Assembly: GCA_003531345.1 (NCBI GenBank) | Contig: DQGZ01000198.1 | Location: 1 to 7,906, forward strand | Source: Alphaproteobacteria bacterium | Lineage (GTDB): Bacteria > Pseudomonadota > Alphaproteobacteria > Rickettsiales > UBA8987 | Length of the DNA stretch: 7,906 nt | Direction: 5' to 3' | Shown: positions 1 to 6,496 of the stretch, piece after piece | Layout: every line of letters starts with the position of its first letter | Position numbering within the stretch: position 1 is the first letter of the stretch | The notes under the pieces: generated by a model | Databases searched by the model: none | Seen by the model: only the letters and a program-made list of their open reading frames with translations | Told to the model about the DNA's origin: nothing | Made by a program: the position numbers and the translations under genes

Positions 1-147
1 ATTGAAAAAATTAAATCTGATTTACAAAATGTAATCAGCGCAAAAGAGCTTGTATTTAGCTCTTCTTCTGACGATAATTTTAGCAATACAGAAGACAAAA
101 AAGTGAAAATAAAACTGGAAATATTAGCGGTCACACAAGCCGCTTAA
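1..147 (+). CDS. 3' end of an unidentified protein gene (5' truncated by window edge)
   Basis: Reading from base 1 in frame gives 48 codons without a stop, ending at TAA 145-147. The residues include a Ser-rich stretch (FSSSSDD) followed by an alternating charged/hydrophobic segment (KKVKIKLEILAV) that looks like a terminal beta strand, then TQAA. There is no start codon in view, so the gene begins outside the window. I do not recognise the family from so short a tail. Its stop codon overlaps by 4 bp (TTAA, 144-147) the stop of the DUF167 gene arriving from the other strand, so there is no room for a dedicated terminator between them. That the frame is coding rests on its openness to the edge and on the tight packing with its neighbour. 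Confidence 0.6.
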   Translation: MEKIKSDLQNVISAKELVFSSSSDDNFSNTEDKKVKIKLEILAVTQAA

Positions 148-386
148 ATTTGAATTTGCAAAACTTTTTCTTTGCTTGTTAGCCCCTTTATTATTTCAAT
201 TTTTGACTTTGGAATATCAAAATATTCTGCAAAACTCCTTATTAACTCTTGGTTTGCCTTACCCTCTGCGGCTTGTGCTCTCACATAAATTTTATAAAAC
301 TCCCTACCCTTTTCATCTCTATCTGAAATTATCTCTATTCTTGGATTTTTAGAATTTGCAGTTACTTTTACCGATATTATTTTCAC
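144..386 (-). CDS. DUF167 / YggU-family small protein (UPF0235)
   Basis: This 80-residue protein has the usual length for the YggU/DUF167 family, small alpha/beta proteins of unknown biochemical role. Visible family features are the N-terminal strand (KIISVKVTANSK), the central signature with EGKAN at residues 41-45 followed by a helix (QELIRSFAEYF), and the C-terminal block IPKSKIEIIKG...SKEKVLQI with Gly68. The Pro-Pro usually found before the EGKAN motif is replaced by Gln-Ala-Ala. The start is GTG at 386-384, immediately after the mnmE stop (TAA then GTG, no spacer). An AGGGA Shine-Dalgarno core inside the last mnmE codons lies about 7 nt upstream, so translation is probably coupled to mnmE. 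The family assignment is firm; the function is unknown. Confidence 0.85.
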   Translation of the reverse strand: MKIISVKVTANSKNPRIEIISDRDEKGREFYKIYVRAQAAEGKANQELIRSFAEYFDIPKSKIEIIKGLTSKEKVLQIQI

Positions 387-1721
387 TTATTTCCCTATGC
401 AAAATTCACTAAAAATTTTGTCTAAAACATCCTCAACATCAATTTTGCCAGTAATTTTGCCGAGGTGATGTGCTGCCATTCGTAAATTCTCTGCGCATAA
501 TTCTATAGGCGCTTGTTTTTTTCGGGCAGCAATAAACTCATTTAAAGCATTTTTACATAAATTAAGCTCTGCTTTGTGTCTTGAACGGGTTATTAGGGCA
601 TTTTCTGAGTTATCCATTAAATCCCTAAGCCGCCTTTCAATTTCCCTTAGCAAAACATCTAACCCTTTGTTTTTCTTCACCGAAATATTAATCGCCTTAT
701 TGTTTTTATATTCAAAACTTGTTTCACGTGAAACAACATCTGACTTAGATATTAATATGATATCCTGCTCATTTATAAGATTTAATATTTCTGGGTTAAA
801 ATTGGGAGCTTTACCACATTCCAGCATTGTGATCTTAAAATCAGCTTTTTCAGCTTTTTCTATTGCACGCCTTACCCCTTCCTTCTCTATTCTGTCTTGC
901 GTTTTTCTTATGCCTGCCGTATCTATCAGTATTATGGGGTAACCTGAAATATTCAAATGCACCTCAATAGAATCTCTTGTTGTGCCTGCTATATCTGAAA
1001 CTATTGCAACTTCGCGCTCACTTAAGTAATTTAATAAGGTTGATTTCCCTGAATTTGGCTCGCCAATTATGGTTGCAACCGCACCTTGCCGCAATTTTTC
1101 ACCTTTATTGTTATTTACTAAAGCTTCAACTTCGCTAATTATATTCTGCACCTTCTGCTGAACCTGAATATCTAAATCATGCGGAATATCTTCATCGGGA
1201 AAATCAACAAATGCCTCAATAAAAGCCATTATCTCTATCACTTGTCTGCGCAAATTCTCAAATTTTTCTGACAATTCCCCCTCTAATTGCCTTATTGCCT
1301 GAGCCTTTTGCGCCTTGGTTTCACTGTCAATTAAATCTGATAATCCTTCTGCTTGAACTAAATCAAGCTTGCCATTACAAAATGCTCTTCTGCTAAACTC
1401 CCCCGCCTCTGCCAGCCTGAAATTTGGTATACCCCCTAAAACTTCCAGAACTTCTGAAACCACTGCAACGCTGCCATGTAGGTGAAGCTCAACCACATCT
1501 TCCCCTGTAAAACTTTTTGGGGATTTGAAATATAATATCAGGCACTCATCTATTGCTTCTTTTGTGTGGGGATTTCTTATTTTGCGGGTCACGGCATATC
1601 TTTCCCGAGGCGCAGATATACCAAATATATCAAATACCTGCCCTGCCCCTGAACCAGATACACGAACAACTGAAACCCCTGCCCTGCCCTTACCCGATGA
1701 TAATGCGAATATGTTTTCCAC
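387..1721 (-). CDS. mnmE: tRNA uridine-5-carboxymethylaminomethyl(34) synthesis GTPase MnmE (TrmE)
   Basis: MnmE works with MnmG to install the cmnm5 group on the wobble uridine U34 of certain tRNAs, using GTP hydrolysis and a formyl-folate donor. The 444 residues are normal length. Residues 1-115 are the folate-binding TrmE N domain (IFALSSGKGRAGVSVVRVSG at the start). A helical domain surrounds a Ras-like G domain with P-loop GEPNSGKS (220-227), GTTRD (246-250) and DTAG (267-270). The G4 motif is SKSD (325-328) instead of NKxD, and G5 appears as SVK rather than SAK. The catalytic Cys is present in the C-terminal CIGK tail (Cys441). The start is GTG (1721-1719), because the in-frame TAA six codons upstream excludes anything longer and the N-terminus aligns with the family. 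No good Shine-Dalgarno precedes it. A perfect parS site lies inside the gene, just after G4. MnmG is not adjacent. Confidence 0.97.
   Translation of the reverse strand: MENIFALSSGKGRAGVSVVRVSGSGAGQVFDIFGISAPRERYAVTRKIRNPHTKEAIDECLILYFKSPKSFTGEDVVELHLHGSVAVVSEVLEVLGGIPNFRLAEAGEFSRRAFCNGKLDLVQAEGLSDLIDSETKAQKAQAIRQLEGELSEKFENLRRQVIEIMAFIEAFVDFPDEDIPHDLDIQVQQKVQNIISEVEALVNNNKGEKLRQGAVATIIGEPNSGKSTLLNYLSEREVAIVSDIAGTTRDSIEVHLNISGYPIILIDTAGIRKTQDRIEKEGVRRAIEKAEKADFKITMLECGKAPNFNPEILNLINEQDIILISKSDVVSRETSFEYKNNKAINISVKKNKGLDVLLREIERRLRDLMDNSENALITRSRHKAELNLCKNALNEFIAARKKQAPIELCAENLRMAAHHLGKITGKIDVEDVLDKIFSEFCIGK
719..736. other. parS: parS centromere-like site (ParB-binding palindrome) inside mnmE
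   Basis: Bases 720-735 read TGTTTCACGTGAAACA, identical to the widely conserved bacterial chromosomal parS sequence. The perfect palindrome extends one base each way to 18 bp. It encodes the end of V329 and residues V330-T334 (VSRET) of MnmE, plus the first base of the next codon. The chromosomal partition protein ParB binds this sequence, loads there as a CTP-dependent clamp, and recruits ParA and SMC. Such sites cluster near the replication origin in most bacteria and are often embedded in coding sequence. The match is seen directly; binding in this organism is inferred. No parA or parB gene is in the window. Confidence 0.88.
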
Positions 1722-1735
1722 AAACGATAATACGA

Positions 1736-1741
1736 ATTATA
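1736..1741 (-). promoter_or_regulatory. candidate -10 element for mnmE
   Basis: The minus strand reads TATAAT here. Transcription would begin near 1729, leaving a leader of only about 8 nt before the GTG at 1721. That would fit the lack of a Shine-Dalgarno sequence in front of mnmE. No convincing -35 box is visible at 16-18 bp spacing (ATGATG at 17 bp), so the assignment is tentative. Confidence 0.4.
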
Positions 1742-1769
1742 TGATGTCTGTTCATATACATCATATAAT
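1736..1769. promoter_or_regulatory. 12-bp perfect inverted repeat in the mnmE/pdhB divergent promoter region, candidate operator
   Basis: The left arm ATTATATGATGT (1736-1747) and right arm ACATCATATAAT (1758-1769) are exact reverse complements, separated by 10 bp (CTGTTCATAT). Arm centres are 22 bp apart, about two helical turns, as expected for a dimeric regulator binding one face of the DNA. The outer end of each arm is a TATAAT hexamer, one on each strand pointing outward. The repeat lies between two start codons, so it is not a terminator. I do not recognise it as the site of a named regulator. Confidence 0.6.
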
Positions 1770-1798
1770 CATAAAAAAACACTAGATATTTCTATAAT
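1764..1798 (+). promoter_or_regulatory. two candidate -10 elements for the pdhB-carA transcript
   Basis: TATAAT occurs exactly at 1764-1769, in the right arm of the inverted repeat, and again at 1793-1798. They would give leaders of roughly 60 and 33 nt before the pdhB ATG at 1838. Neither has a good TTGACA-like -35 at normal spacing, so I cannot choose between them. In such AT-rich spacer DNA a TATAAT can also occur by chance. Confidence 0.4.
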
Positions 1799-1837
1799 TC
1801 TAAACTAAATACTAACGGGTTTTATTAGGTTTAAAAA

Positions 1838-2842
1838 ATGGCAAAACAAACTGTTCGTGTGGCTCTTAGGGATGCAATGGCAGAAGAAATGCGCCGTGAC
1901 AAAGATGTATTTGTTATGGGTGAAGAAGTTGCCGAATATCAGGGCGCATATAAAGTTACGGAAGGTTTATTACAGGAATTCGGAGCTAAGCGTGTGATTG
2001 ACACACCAATAACTGAACAAGGCTTTGCGGGGCTTGCAATCGGCGCTGCATTTACAGGTTTAAAACCAGTTGTGGAATTCATGACATGGAACTTTGCAAT
2101 GCAGGCAATTGATCAAATATTAAATTCTGCTGCAAAAACAAATTATATGAGTGGTGGGCAAGTGCGCTCTCCTATCGTTTTCCGCGGCCCTAACGGTGCT
2201 GCGGCACGCGTTGGTGCGCAACACAGCCAGTGTTATGCAAGCTGGTATGCTCATTGCCCAGGACTTATTGTTATAGCCCCTTGGGATTCCGCCTCGGCAA
2301 AAGGCCTGCTTAAAGCAGCGATAAGAAACCCAAATCCAGTAATATTTTTAGAGAATGAAATATCTTATGGGAAATCATATGATGTGCCAGAAAATGATAA
2401 TTATACTTCTGGTGATTACTTGGTTGAAATTGGTAAAGCCGCAATAATAAAACAGGGTAATGATGTTACCATTACCGCCTTTTCACTACAGGTTGATAAT
2501 GCACTTAAAGCGGCAGAGATTCTTGCAGAAGAAGGAATTTCAGCAGAAGTAATTGACCTTAGAACCATCCGCCCGCTTGATAAGGAAACAATTTTGAATT
2601 CAGTACGCAAAACTTCAAGATTAGTTGCGGTTGAAGAAGGCTTCCCTTTCGCTGGTGTTACTGCAGAAATTGCAGCAATTGCTATGGAAGAGGCGTTTGA
2701 TAGTTTAGACGCACCAGTTGAAAGAGTTGCAGGGAAAGACGTTCCCCTGCCCTATGCGGCAAACCTTGAAAAAATGGCATTGCCTCAAATTGAAGACATA
2801 GTAAAAGCCGCAAAAAGAGCATGTTACAGAAATAAAGAATAA
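1838..2842 (+). CDS. pdhB: pyruvate dehydrogenase E1 component, beta subunit
   Basis: This subunit pairs with PdhA in the thiamine-diphosphate-dependent E1 enzyme that decarboxylates pyruvate and reductively acetylates the lipoyl group of E2. The 334 residues match the alphaproteobacterial/mitochondrial form without the extra N-terminal lipoyl domain seen in some rhizobia. Recognisable blocks are TVRVALRDAMAEEM, VFVMGEEVAEYQGAYKVT, DTPITEQGFAGLAIGAA with the cofactor-contacting Glu60, FMTWNFAMQAIDQI, and AQHSQ with His129 (127-131). The C-terminal transketolase-like domain has VIDLRTIRPLD, EEGFPFAGV and the closing DVPLPYAANLE block. ATG is preceded by TTAGGT about 8 nt upstream, a moderate ribosome binding site. 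No pdhA or pdhC is adjacent; the next gene is carA, 2 bp away, so the complex is encoded at separate loci. Confidence 0.97.
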   Translation: MAKQTVRVALRDAMAEEMRRDKDVFVMGEEVAEYQGAYKVTEGLLQEFGAKRVIDTPITEQGFAGLAIGAAFTGLKPVVEFMTWNFAMQAIDQILNSAAKTNYMSGGQVRSPIVFRGPNGAAARVGAQHSQCYASWYAHCPGLIVIAPWDSASAKGLLKAAIRNPNPVIFLENEISYGKSYDVPENDNYTSGDYLVEIGKAAIIKQGNDVTITAFSLQVDNALKAAEILAEEGISAEVIDLRTIRPLDKETILNSVRKTSRLVAVEEGFPFAGVTAEIAAIAMEEAFDSLDAPVERVAGKDVPLPYAANLEKMALPQIEDIVKAAKRACYRNKE

Positions 2843-2844
2843 TT

Positions 2845-4014
2845 ATGACAGCCAAAAGTAAAGAAAAAAACGCAGTTTTATTATTACAGGACGGAACAAT
2901 TTATTTTGGTAAAGGTGTCGGCGCTAAAGGTGCTACGTCAGGTGAAATATGCTTTAATACCTCCATCACTGGCTATCAGGAAATTTTAACTGACCCCTCA
3001 TATCATAGGCAGATAATCAATTTCACATTTCCTCATATTGGAAATGTTGGAGCTAATAAGAATGATTATGAAAGCAAAAAGATCTATGCAACTGGTCTTA
3101 TAACCAATTACGAAATAACCCCTGATTCAAATTATCGCTCTGAAGATAATTTTGAAAATTGGCTGATAACGAATAAAACAACAGGTATCTGTGATATTGA
3201 CACTAGGGCATTAACCGCAACTATCCGCCAGAAAGGGGCGCAGAATTGCATAATAGCCTATGCAGATTCACTAGAAGAAATTGACCTGAACAAACTTGCC
3301 GAACAGTTAAGCCAAGTACCTGATATGACAGGGCTTGAACTGGCAAAAGAGGTTTCTTCCAACACATCATACAAATTCCACGAGGCTGATTTTGATTTTG
3401 CAGCAAATAACTATACCAACCAAAATGATTTTAAATATAAAGTAGTTGCTATTGATTTTGGTGTTAAGAAAAATATTTTGCGTAACCTTGCTGGTTTAAA
3501 TTGTGATGTAATTGTTGTTCCTGCACAGTTTTCAGCAGATGAGATATTAAAACTATCACCTGATGGAGTTTTTCTTTCAAATGGTCCGGGAGACCCCTCA
3601 GAAACCGCTAAATATGCGGCACAAACCATTAAAAAAATAGTAGATAGTAACATTCCAGTATTTGGTATTTGTTTGGGCCATCAGTTGCTTGGAATTTCTT
3701 TGGGTTGCAAAACCGCAAAGCTTAAACAGGGACACAGGGGCGCAAACCACCCAGTCAAGAACCTGCTTACAGGCAAGGTAGAAATAACCAGCCAGAACCA
3801 CGGCTTTGCAGTTACAAGGGAAAGTTTGGGCAAAGGTGTTATTGAAACCCATATTTCATTATTTGACGGCACTAATGAAGGTATCCAGCTTGAAGGAAAA
3901 GACGTATTTTCCGTTCAGCACCACCCAGAAGCAAGCCCAGGCCCTAAAGATAGTCACTATCTTTTCAGCCAGTTTACCTCTATTATGGAAAAAAGGAAAA
4001 AGAAAGCCGCCTGA
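2845..4014 (+). CDS. carA: carbamoyl-phosphate synthase small (glutaminase) subunit
   Basis: CarA releases ammonia from glutamine and channels it to CarB, which makes carbamoyl phosphate for pyrimidine and arginine synthesis. The 389 residues are full length. The N-terminal CPSase small-chain domain (about 10-145) shows LLLQDGTIYFGKGVGAKG, EICFNTSITGYQEILTDPSY and TTGICDIDTRALT. The C-terminal class I glutamine amidotransferase domain (about 198-380) has FLSNGPGDPS, the nucleophile elbow GICLGHQ with Cys276, TSQNHGFAV, and QHHPEASPGP supplying His360 and Glu362, so the triad is intact. The ATG lies 2 bp after the pdhB stop with only a weak AAGAA in front, pointing to translational coupling in a pdhB-carA operon. 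carB is not in the window. A basic KRKKKAA tail ends the protein. Confidence 0.97.
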   Translation: MTAKSKEKNAVLLLQDGTIYFGKGVGAKGATSGEICFNTSITGYQEILTDPSYHRQIINFTFPHIGNVGANKNDYESKKIYATGLITNYEITPDSNYRSEDNFENWLITNKTTGICDIDTRALTATIRQKGAQNCIIAYADSLEEIDLNKLAEQLSQVPDMTGLELAKEVSSNTSYKFHEADFDFAANNYTNQNDFKYKVVAIDFGVKKNILRNLAGLNCDVIVVPAQFSADEILKLSPDGVFLSNGPGDPSETAKYAAQTIKKIVDSNIPVFGICLGHQLLGISLGCKTAKLKQGHRGANHPVKNLLTGKVEITSQNHGFAVTRESLGKGVIETHISLFDGTNEGIQLEGKDVFSVQHHPEASPGPKDSHYLFSQFTSIMEKRKKKAA

Positions 4015-4023
4015 TAACCCTTC

Positions 4024-4986
4024 TTACTCTGACTTTCCTTTTATCGGCATTTTGAATAATACTACATTCCCCCTGCCCCAATATTCTATTGCGCCTGGGT
4101 TCATTATGTTAGCAATTGCTATTCCACGACCACTTGGCTCTGTTATGCGCATCGGATCAAAATCAATATACTCCTTAAAGTTAAAACCATTTCCTTCATC
4201 TTTGATTATAACTGAATATATGCCTTCCTCATCTTTACGGAATAGCTCCACTGTGACCTTACGTGTTGAATATAATGGATTTTTTATCCTTTCATCTATT
4301 TCTACCTCGTAGGTATTTTCTAATAGATGTTTCTTCTTGTTTTCAAAACCAAGTTCAAGGTTACCATGCTCAATAGCATTGACCAGCAATGCAGTTAAAC
4401 CCATCACATATTTTCCTGGTTCATTACCAAAACGCGCTATATAGTTTGCAAGCTTTCTCGCCTCATTGAACGTTTTTATTTCAAATACACAAGACTTAAT
4501 ATTCTCAATAACAGAATGTAAATTTATAACCTCGCCCTTCAGCCCCTCTGTTTCCCTTTTTTCTTTCAACGCAGACTTAACGATAGAAATAAGCACAGAG
4601 TGGGAATAAGGTTTAGTAATGTAGTAATATGCACCAGACTCAATACCTTCTATTGTTTTACTTTCCTGCGCTATCGCTGTTTGCATTATCACGGGAATTT
4701 TAGCGGTCTTCGAGCTTGATTTTAGTTTTTTTAATACCTGTATACCATCAATTCCTGGCATCATAATATCTAGCAGAACCACATCTATATGCCCCTCATA
4801 ATTATCAATAAAGCTCAGCACCTCCGTGCCTGAATAAAAACCTTTTGATTTTATACCTGCTTTTTTCAGGTGCATTTCCAGTATCTCAACATTGGTCGGC
4901 TCATCATCAACGCATAAGGCAAACGGAGTTCTTACGGAAACATTACCCTCTTCAGCAGCTAACTTAATTTGATTTTCTATAACCAT
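4024..4986 (-). CDS. response regulator with receiver domain and RsbW-like GHKL ATPase output domain
   Basis: Of 320 residues, about 21-140 form a CheY-like receiver with the acidic pair Asp27-Asp28, phospho-acceptor Asp73 in LLDIMMPGIDG, Thr103 and Lys125 in TKPY, so phosphorylation looks competent. A helical linker (about 141-168) leads to a HATPase_c_2-type domain like those of anti-sigma kinases: an N-box with Asn203 in LLVNAIEHGNLE, a G1 box DEGNGF (263-268) and a G2 box SGRGI (285-289). The residue four before the N-box Asn, normally Glu and the catalytic base in SpoIIAB/RsbW relatives, is Ala199. There is no DNA-binding domain, so the output is probably ATP-dependent protein binding or phosphorylation of a partner not encoded nearby. 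It starts 4 bp after the stop of the sensor kinase, its likely phosphodonor. Domain calls are firm; the biological output is unknown. Confidence 0.93.
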   Translation of the reverse strand: MVIENQIKLAAEEGNVSVRTPFALCVDDEPTNVEILEMHLKKAGIKSKGFYSGTEVLSFIDNYEGHIDVVLLDIMMPGIDGIQVLKKLKSSSKTAKIPVIMQTAIAQESKTIEGIESGAYYYITKPYSHSVLISIVKSALKEKRETEGLKGEVINLHSVIENIKSCVFEIKTFNEARKLANYIARFGNEPGKYVMGLTALLVNAIEHGNLELGFENKKKHLLENTYEVEIDERIKNPLYSTRKVTVELFRKDEEGIYSVIIKDEGNGFNFKEYIDFDPMRITEPSGRGIAIANIMNPGAIEYWGRGNVVLFKMPIKGKSE

Positions 4987-4990
4987 ATTT

Positions 4991-6496
4991 TTACCCGTTT
5001 TTTTGTTCTATTGGCAAAGTAAAGGAAAACACTGCCCCCCCTTCCTCATCATTCCTACACCATATTTCTCCACCGTGCCCATTTACTATTTCCTTACATA
5101 TTGAAAGCCCAAGACCTGTTCCCCCTGCGCCAGTATTCGTTTTACTACTTTGTACAAATTTATCAAATACTGATTCAAACTCTCCCGAAGGGATGCCTGG
5201 TCCTTTATCAAAAACCGACAGAAGCAGGTAATTCCTATTTTCTGTATATTTAATCTTAATATTCACCTCACTATTATAAGGCGAGAACTTAATAGCATTA
5301 GATATAAGATTATAAAACACCTGAACAATCTTTTCCTGATCAAAAAATGCTATTAATTTTTCATTAGGCTTTTCAACTTTGATTTTCAGGTTTTTATCTT
5401 CAAGGAGTTTTTGCAATTCTGATATTACCGAATTAACGGGCATTTCTACATTATTGAACTGCATGTTAAAATTCATTTTACCAGCTTCTAGCTTTGAAAG
5501 GTCAAGTAGGTTATTAAGCAAAGAAAGCAATCTTCTTCCACTGTTTTCTATTTTTTTGAAGTATTTATGCAGCTCCTCCCTTTCGCCCTCAAAGCTTTCC
5601 AGTGAACCAAACTCAGCAAAACTTAAAACAGCGTGCATGGGAGTTCTAAGCTCGTGGCTCATATTTGCCAGAAATTCTGTTTTACTTTCATTCGCCCTTT
5701 CTGCCAAGGATTTTGCTTTCTCCAGCTCAGATGTTCTTATTTTTACTTTCTCTTCCAGATTTGCATTTGCTTCCTTTACCTCTCCTTCACGGATCTGTAT
5801 CTGTAGCAGCATTTCATTGAACGCATCCACTAATACACCAAGTTCATCATTACTTTTCTTTTTTACTACAACATTGTAATTTCCTTGGTCTGTAACAGAG
5901 CGCGCAGCCATATAAAGACTGTTGATGGGTCTATCAATTATTCTAGAAAAAGTTTGTGATAGAATGAAGGCAACAGCACCCCCAATAAGCATCGCAAGCA
6001 ATGTATAGCCAAAATATATCTGTATTGCTTTCTTTACATCCCTTAAGTCGGAAATCAGCAATATAGAGCCTATAACTTCTTTTTTCATTTCAATATTTCT
6101 GTATATAACCAGCTCATCCCCTACAAAAAAACCTCCTATTTCCATTTTTTCTGGGCACATTGAATTTCTTTGATCCCTGTCATATTTCGCAAATTCCATT
6201 CCCGCTATATTATACAGACAAGCCAATTTGACCGATTTTCTAGCCCGTAATGAATCAAGATTTTCTTTTGCGGTTTTATTATCAAAAAACTCTATTGCTG
6301 CGGTGCTTCTACTACCGATTATCTCTGCAAGCACTGTCATCTCCTGAACAAGATTCTCTTTTATTCTCTGGCTTGAAAAATATATAAAAAACAACAGGGT
6401 GGTAAAGAGTACTGCCAAGCTTGTTATTATAACAATAAATAATATCTTCCGCCTTATGGGAAGCTTCAGAAAAAATTTCTTTAGGAATAATATCAC
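4991..6496 (-). CDS. membrane sensor histidine kinase (CHASE8-like sensor, HAMP, HisKA, HATPase)
   Basis: This 501-residue inner-membrane kinase has a basic N-terminus, TM1 at about 19-41, a periplasmic segment (about 42-158) resembling CHASE8 (LAEIIGSRSTAAIEFFDNKTA, then LYNIAGMEFAKYDR), TM2 at about 160-182, HAMP (about 183-236) and a charged coiled coil (about 236-275). HisKA follows with phospho-accepting His281 in MSHELRTPMHAV. The catalytic domain has Asn396/Asn400 in NLISNAIKFS, DKGPGIP (430-436), FDKFVQ, and GGTGLGLS. All catalytic boxes are intact and no receiver domain is fused. The start is GTG (6496-6494): a TGA two codons upstream excludes a longer product and AAAGG lies about 8 nt before it. 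It forms an operon with the adjacent response regulator. The signal is unknown; the periplasmic part contains two Cys (93 and 114) that could matter for redox or metal sensing, but that is speculation. Confidence 0.95.
   Translation of the reverse strand: MILFLKKFFLKLPIRRKILFIVIITSLAVLFTTLLFFIYFSSQRIKENLVQEMTVLAEIIGSRSTAAIEFFDNKTAKENLDSLRARKSVKLACLYNIAGMEFAKYDRDQRNSMCPEKMEIGGFFVGDELVIYRNIEMKKEVIGSILLISDLRDVKKAIQIYFGYTLLAMLIGGAVAFILSQTFSRIIDRPINSLYMAARSVTDQGNYNVVVKKKSNDELGVLVDAFNEMLLQIQIREGEVKEANANLEEKVKIRTSELEKAKSLAERANESKTEFLANMSHELRTPMHAVLSFAEFGSLESFEGEREELHKYFKKIENSGRRLLSLLNNLLDLSKLEAGKMNFNMQFNNVEMPVNSVISELQKLLEDKNLKIKVEKPNEKLIAFFDQEKIVQVFYNLISNAIKFSPYNSEVNIKIKYTENRNYLLLSVFDKGPGIPSGEFESVFDKFVQSSKTNTGAGGTGLGLSICKEIVNGHGGEIWCRNDEEGGAVFSFTLPIEQKNG

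Noticed and set aside
1714..1722. DnaA-box-like TTTTCCACA overlapping the mnmE start, with another weak match TTATCCATT near 606
   Set aside because: They are single mismatched 9-mers without a cluster or an AT-rich unwinding pattern; not evidence for an origin within this window.
2377..2385. ATATGATGT inside pdhB, matching nine bases of the intergenic inverted-repeat arm
   Set aside because: A lone half-site in coding sequence with no partner arm; a 9-mer match is not surprising in AT-rich DNA.
3991..4042. 9-bp inverted repeat AAAAGGAAA / TTTCCTTTT across the convergent carA and response-regulator ends
   Set aside because: The arms come from Lys-rich codons at both gene ends, the loop is 34 nt and the stem lacks GC, so it is a poor terminator candidate.
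4930..4948. GTTCTTACGGAAACA in the response regulator gene as a third parS
   Set aside because: Aligning it with parS needs a one-base deletion plus several mismatches, and the palindrome is lost.
5379..5879. Long plus-strand open frame opposite the histidine kinase (and a similar one at 574-942 opposite mnmE)
   Set aside because: Both lie antisense to strongly recognisable genes, and their Ser/Phe/Leu-rich composition is what the reverse complement of those codons gives.
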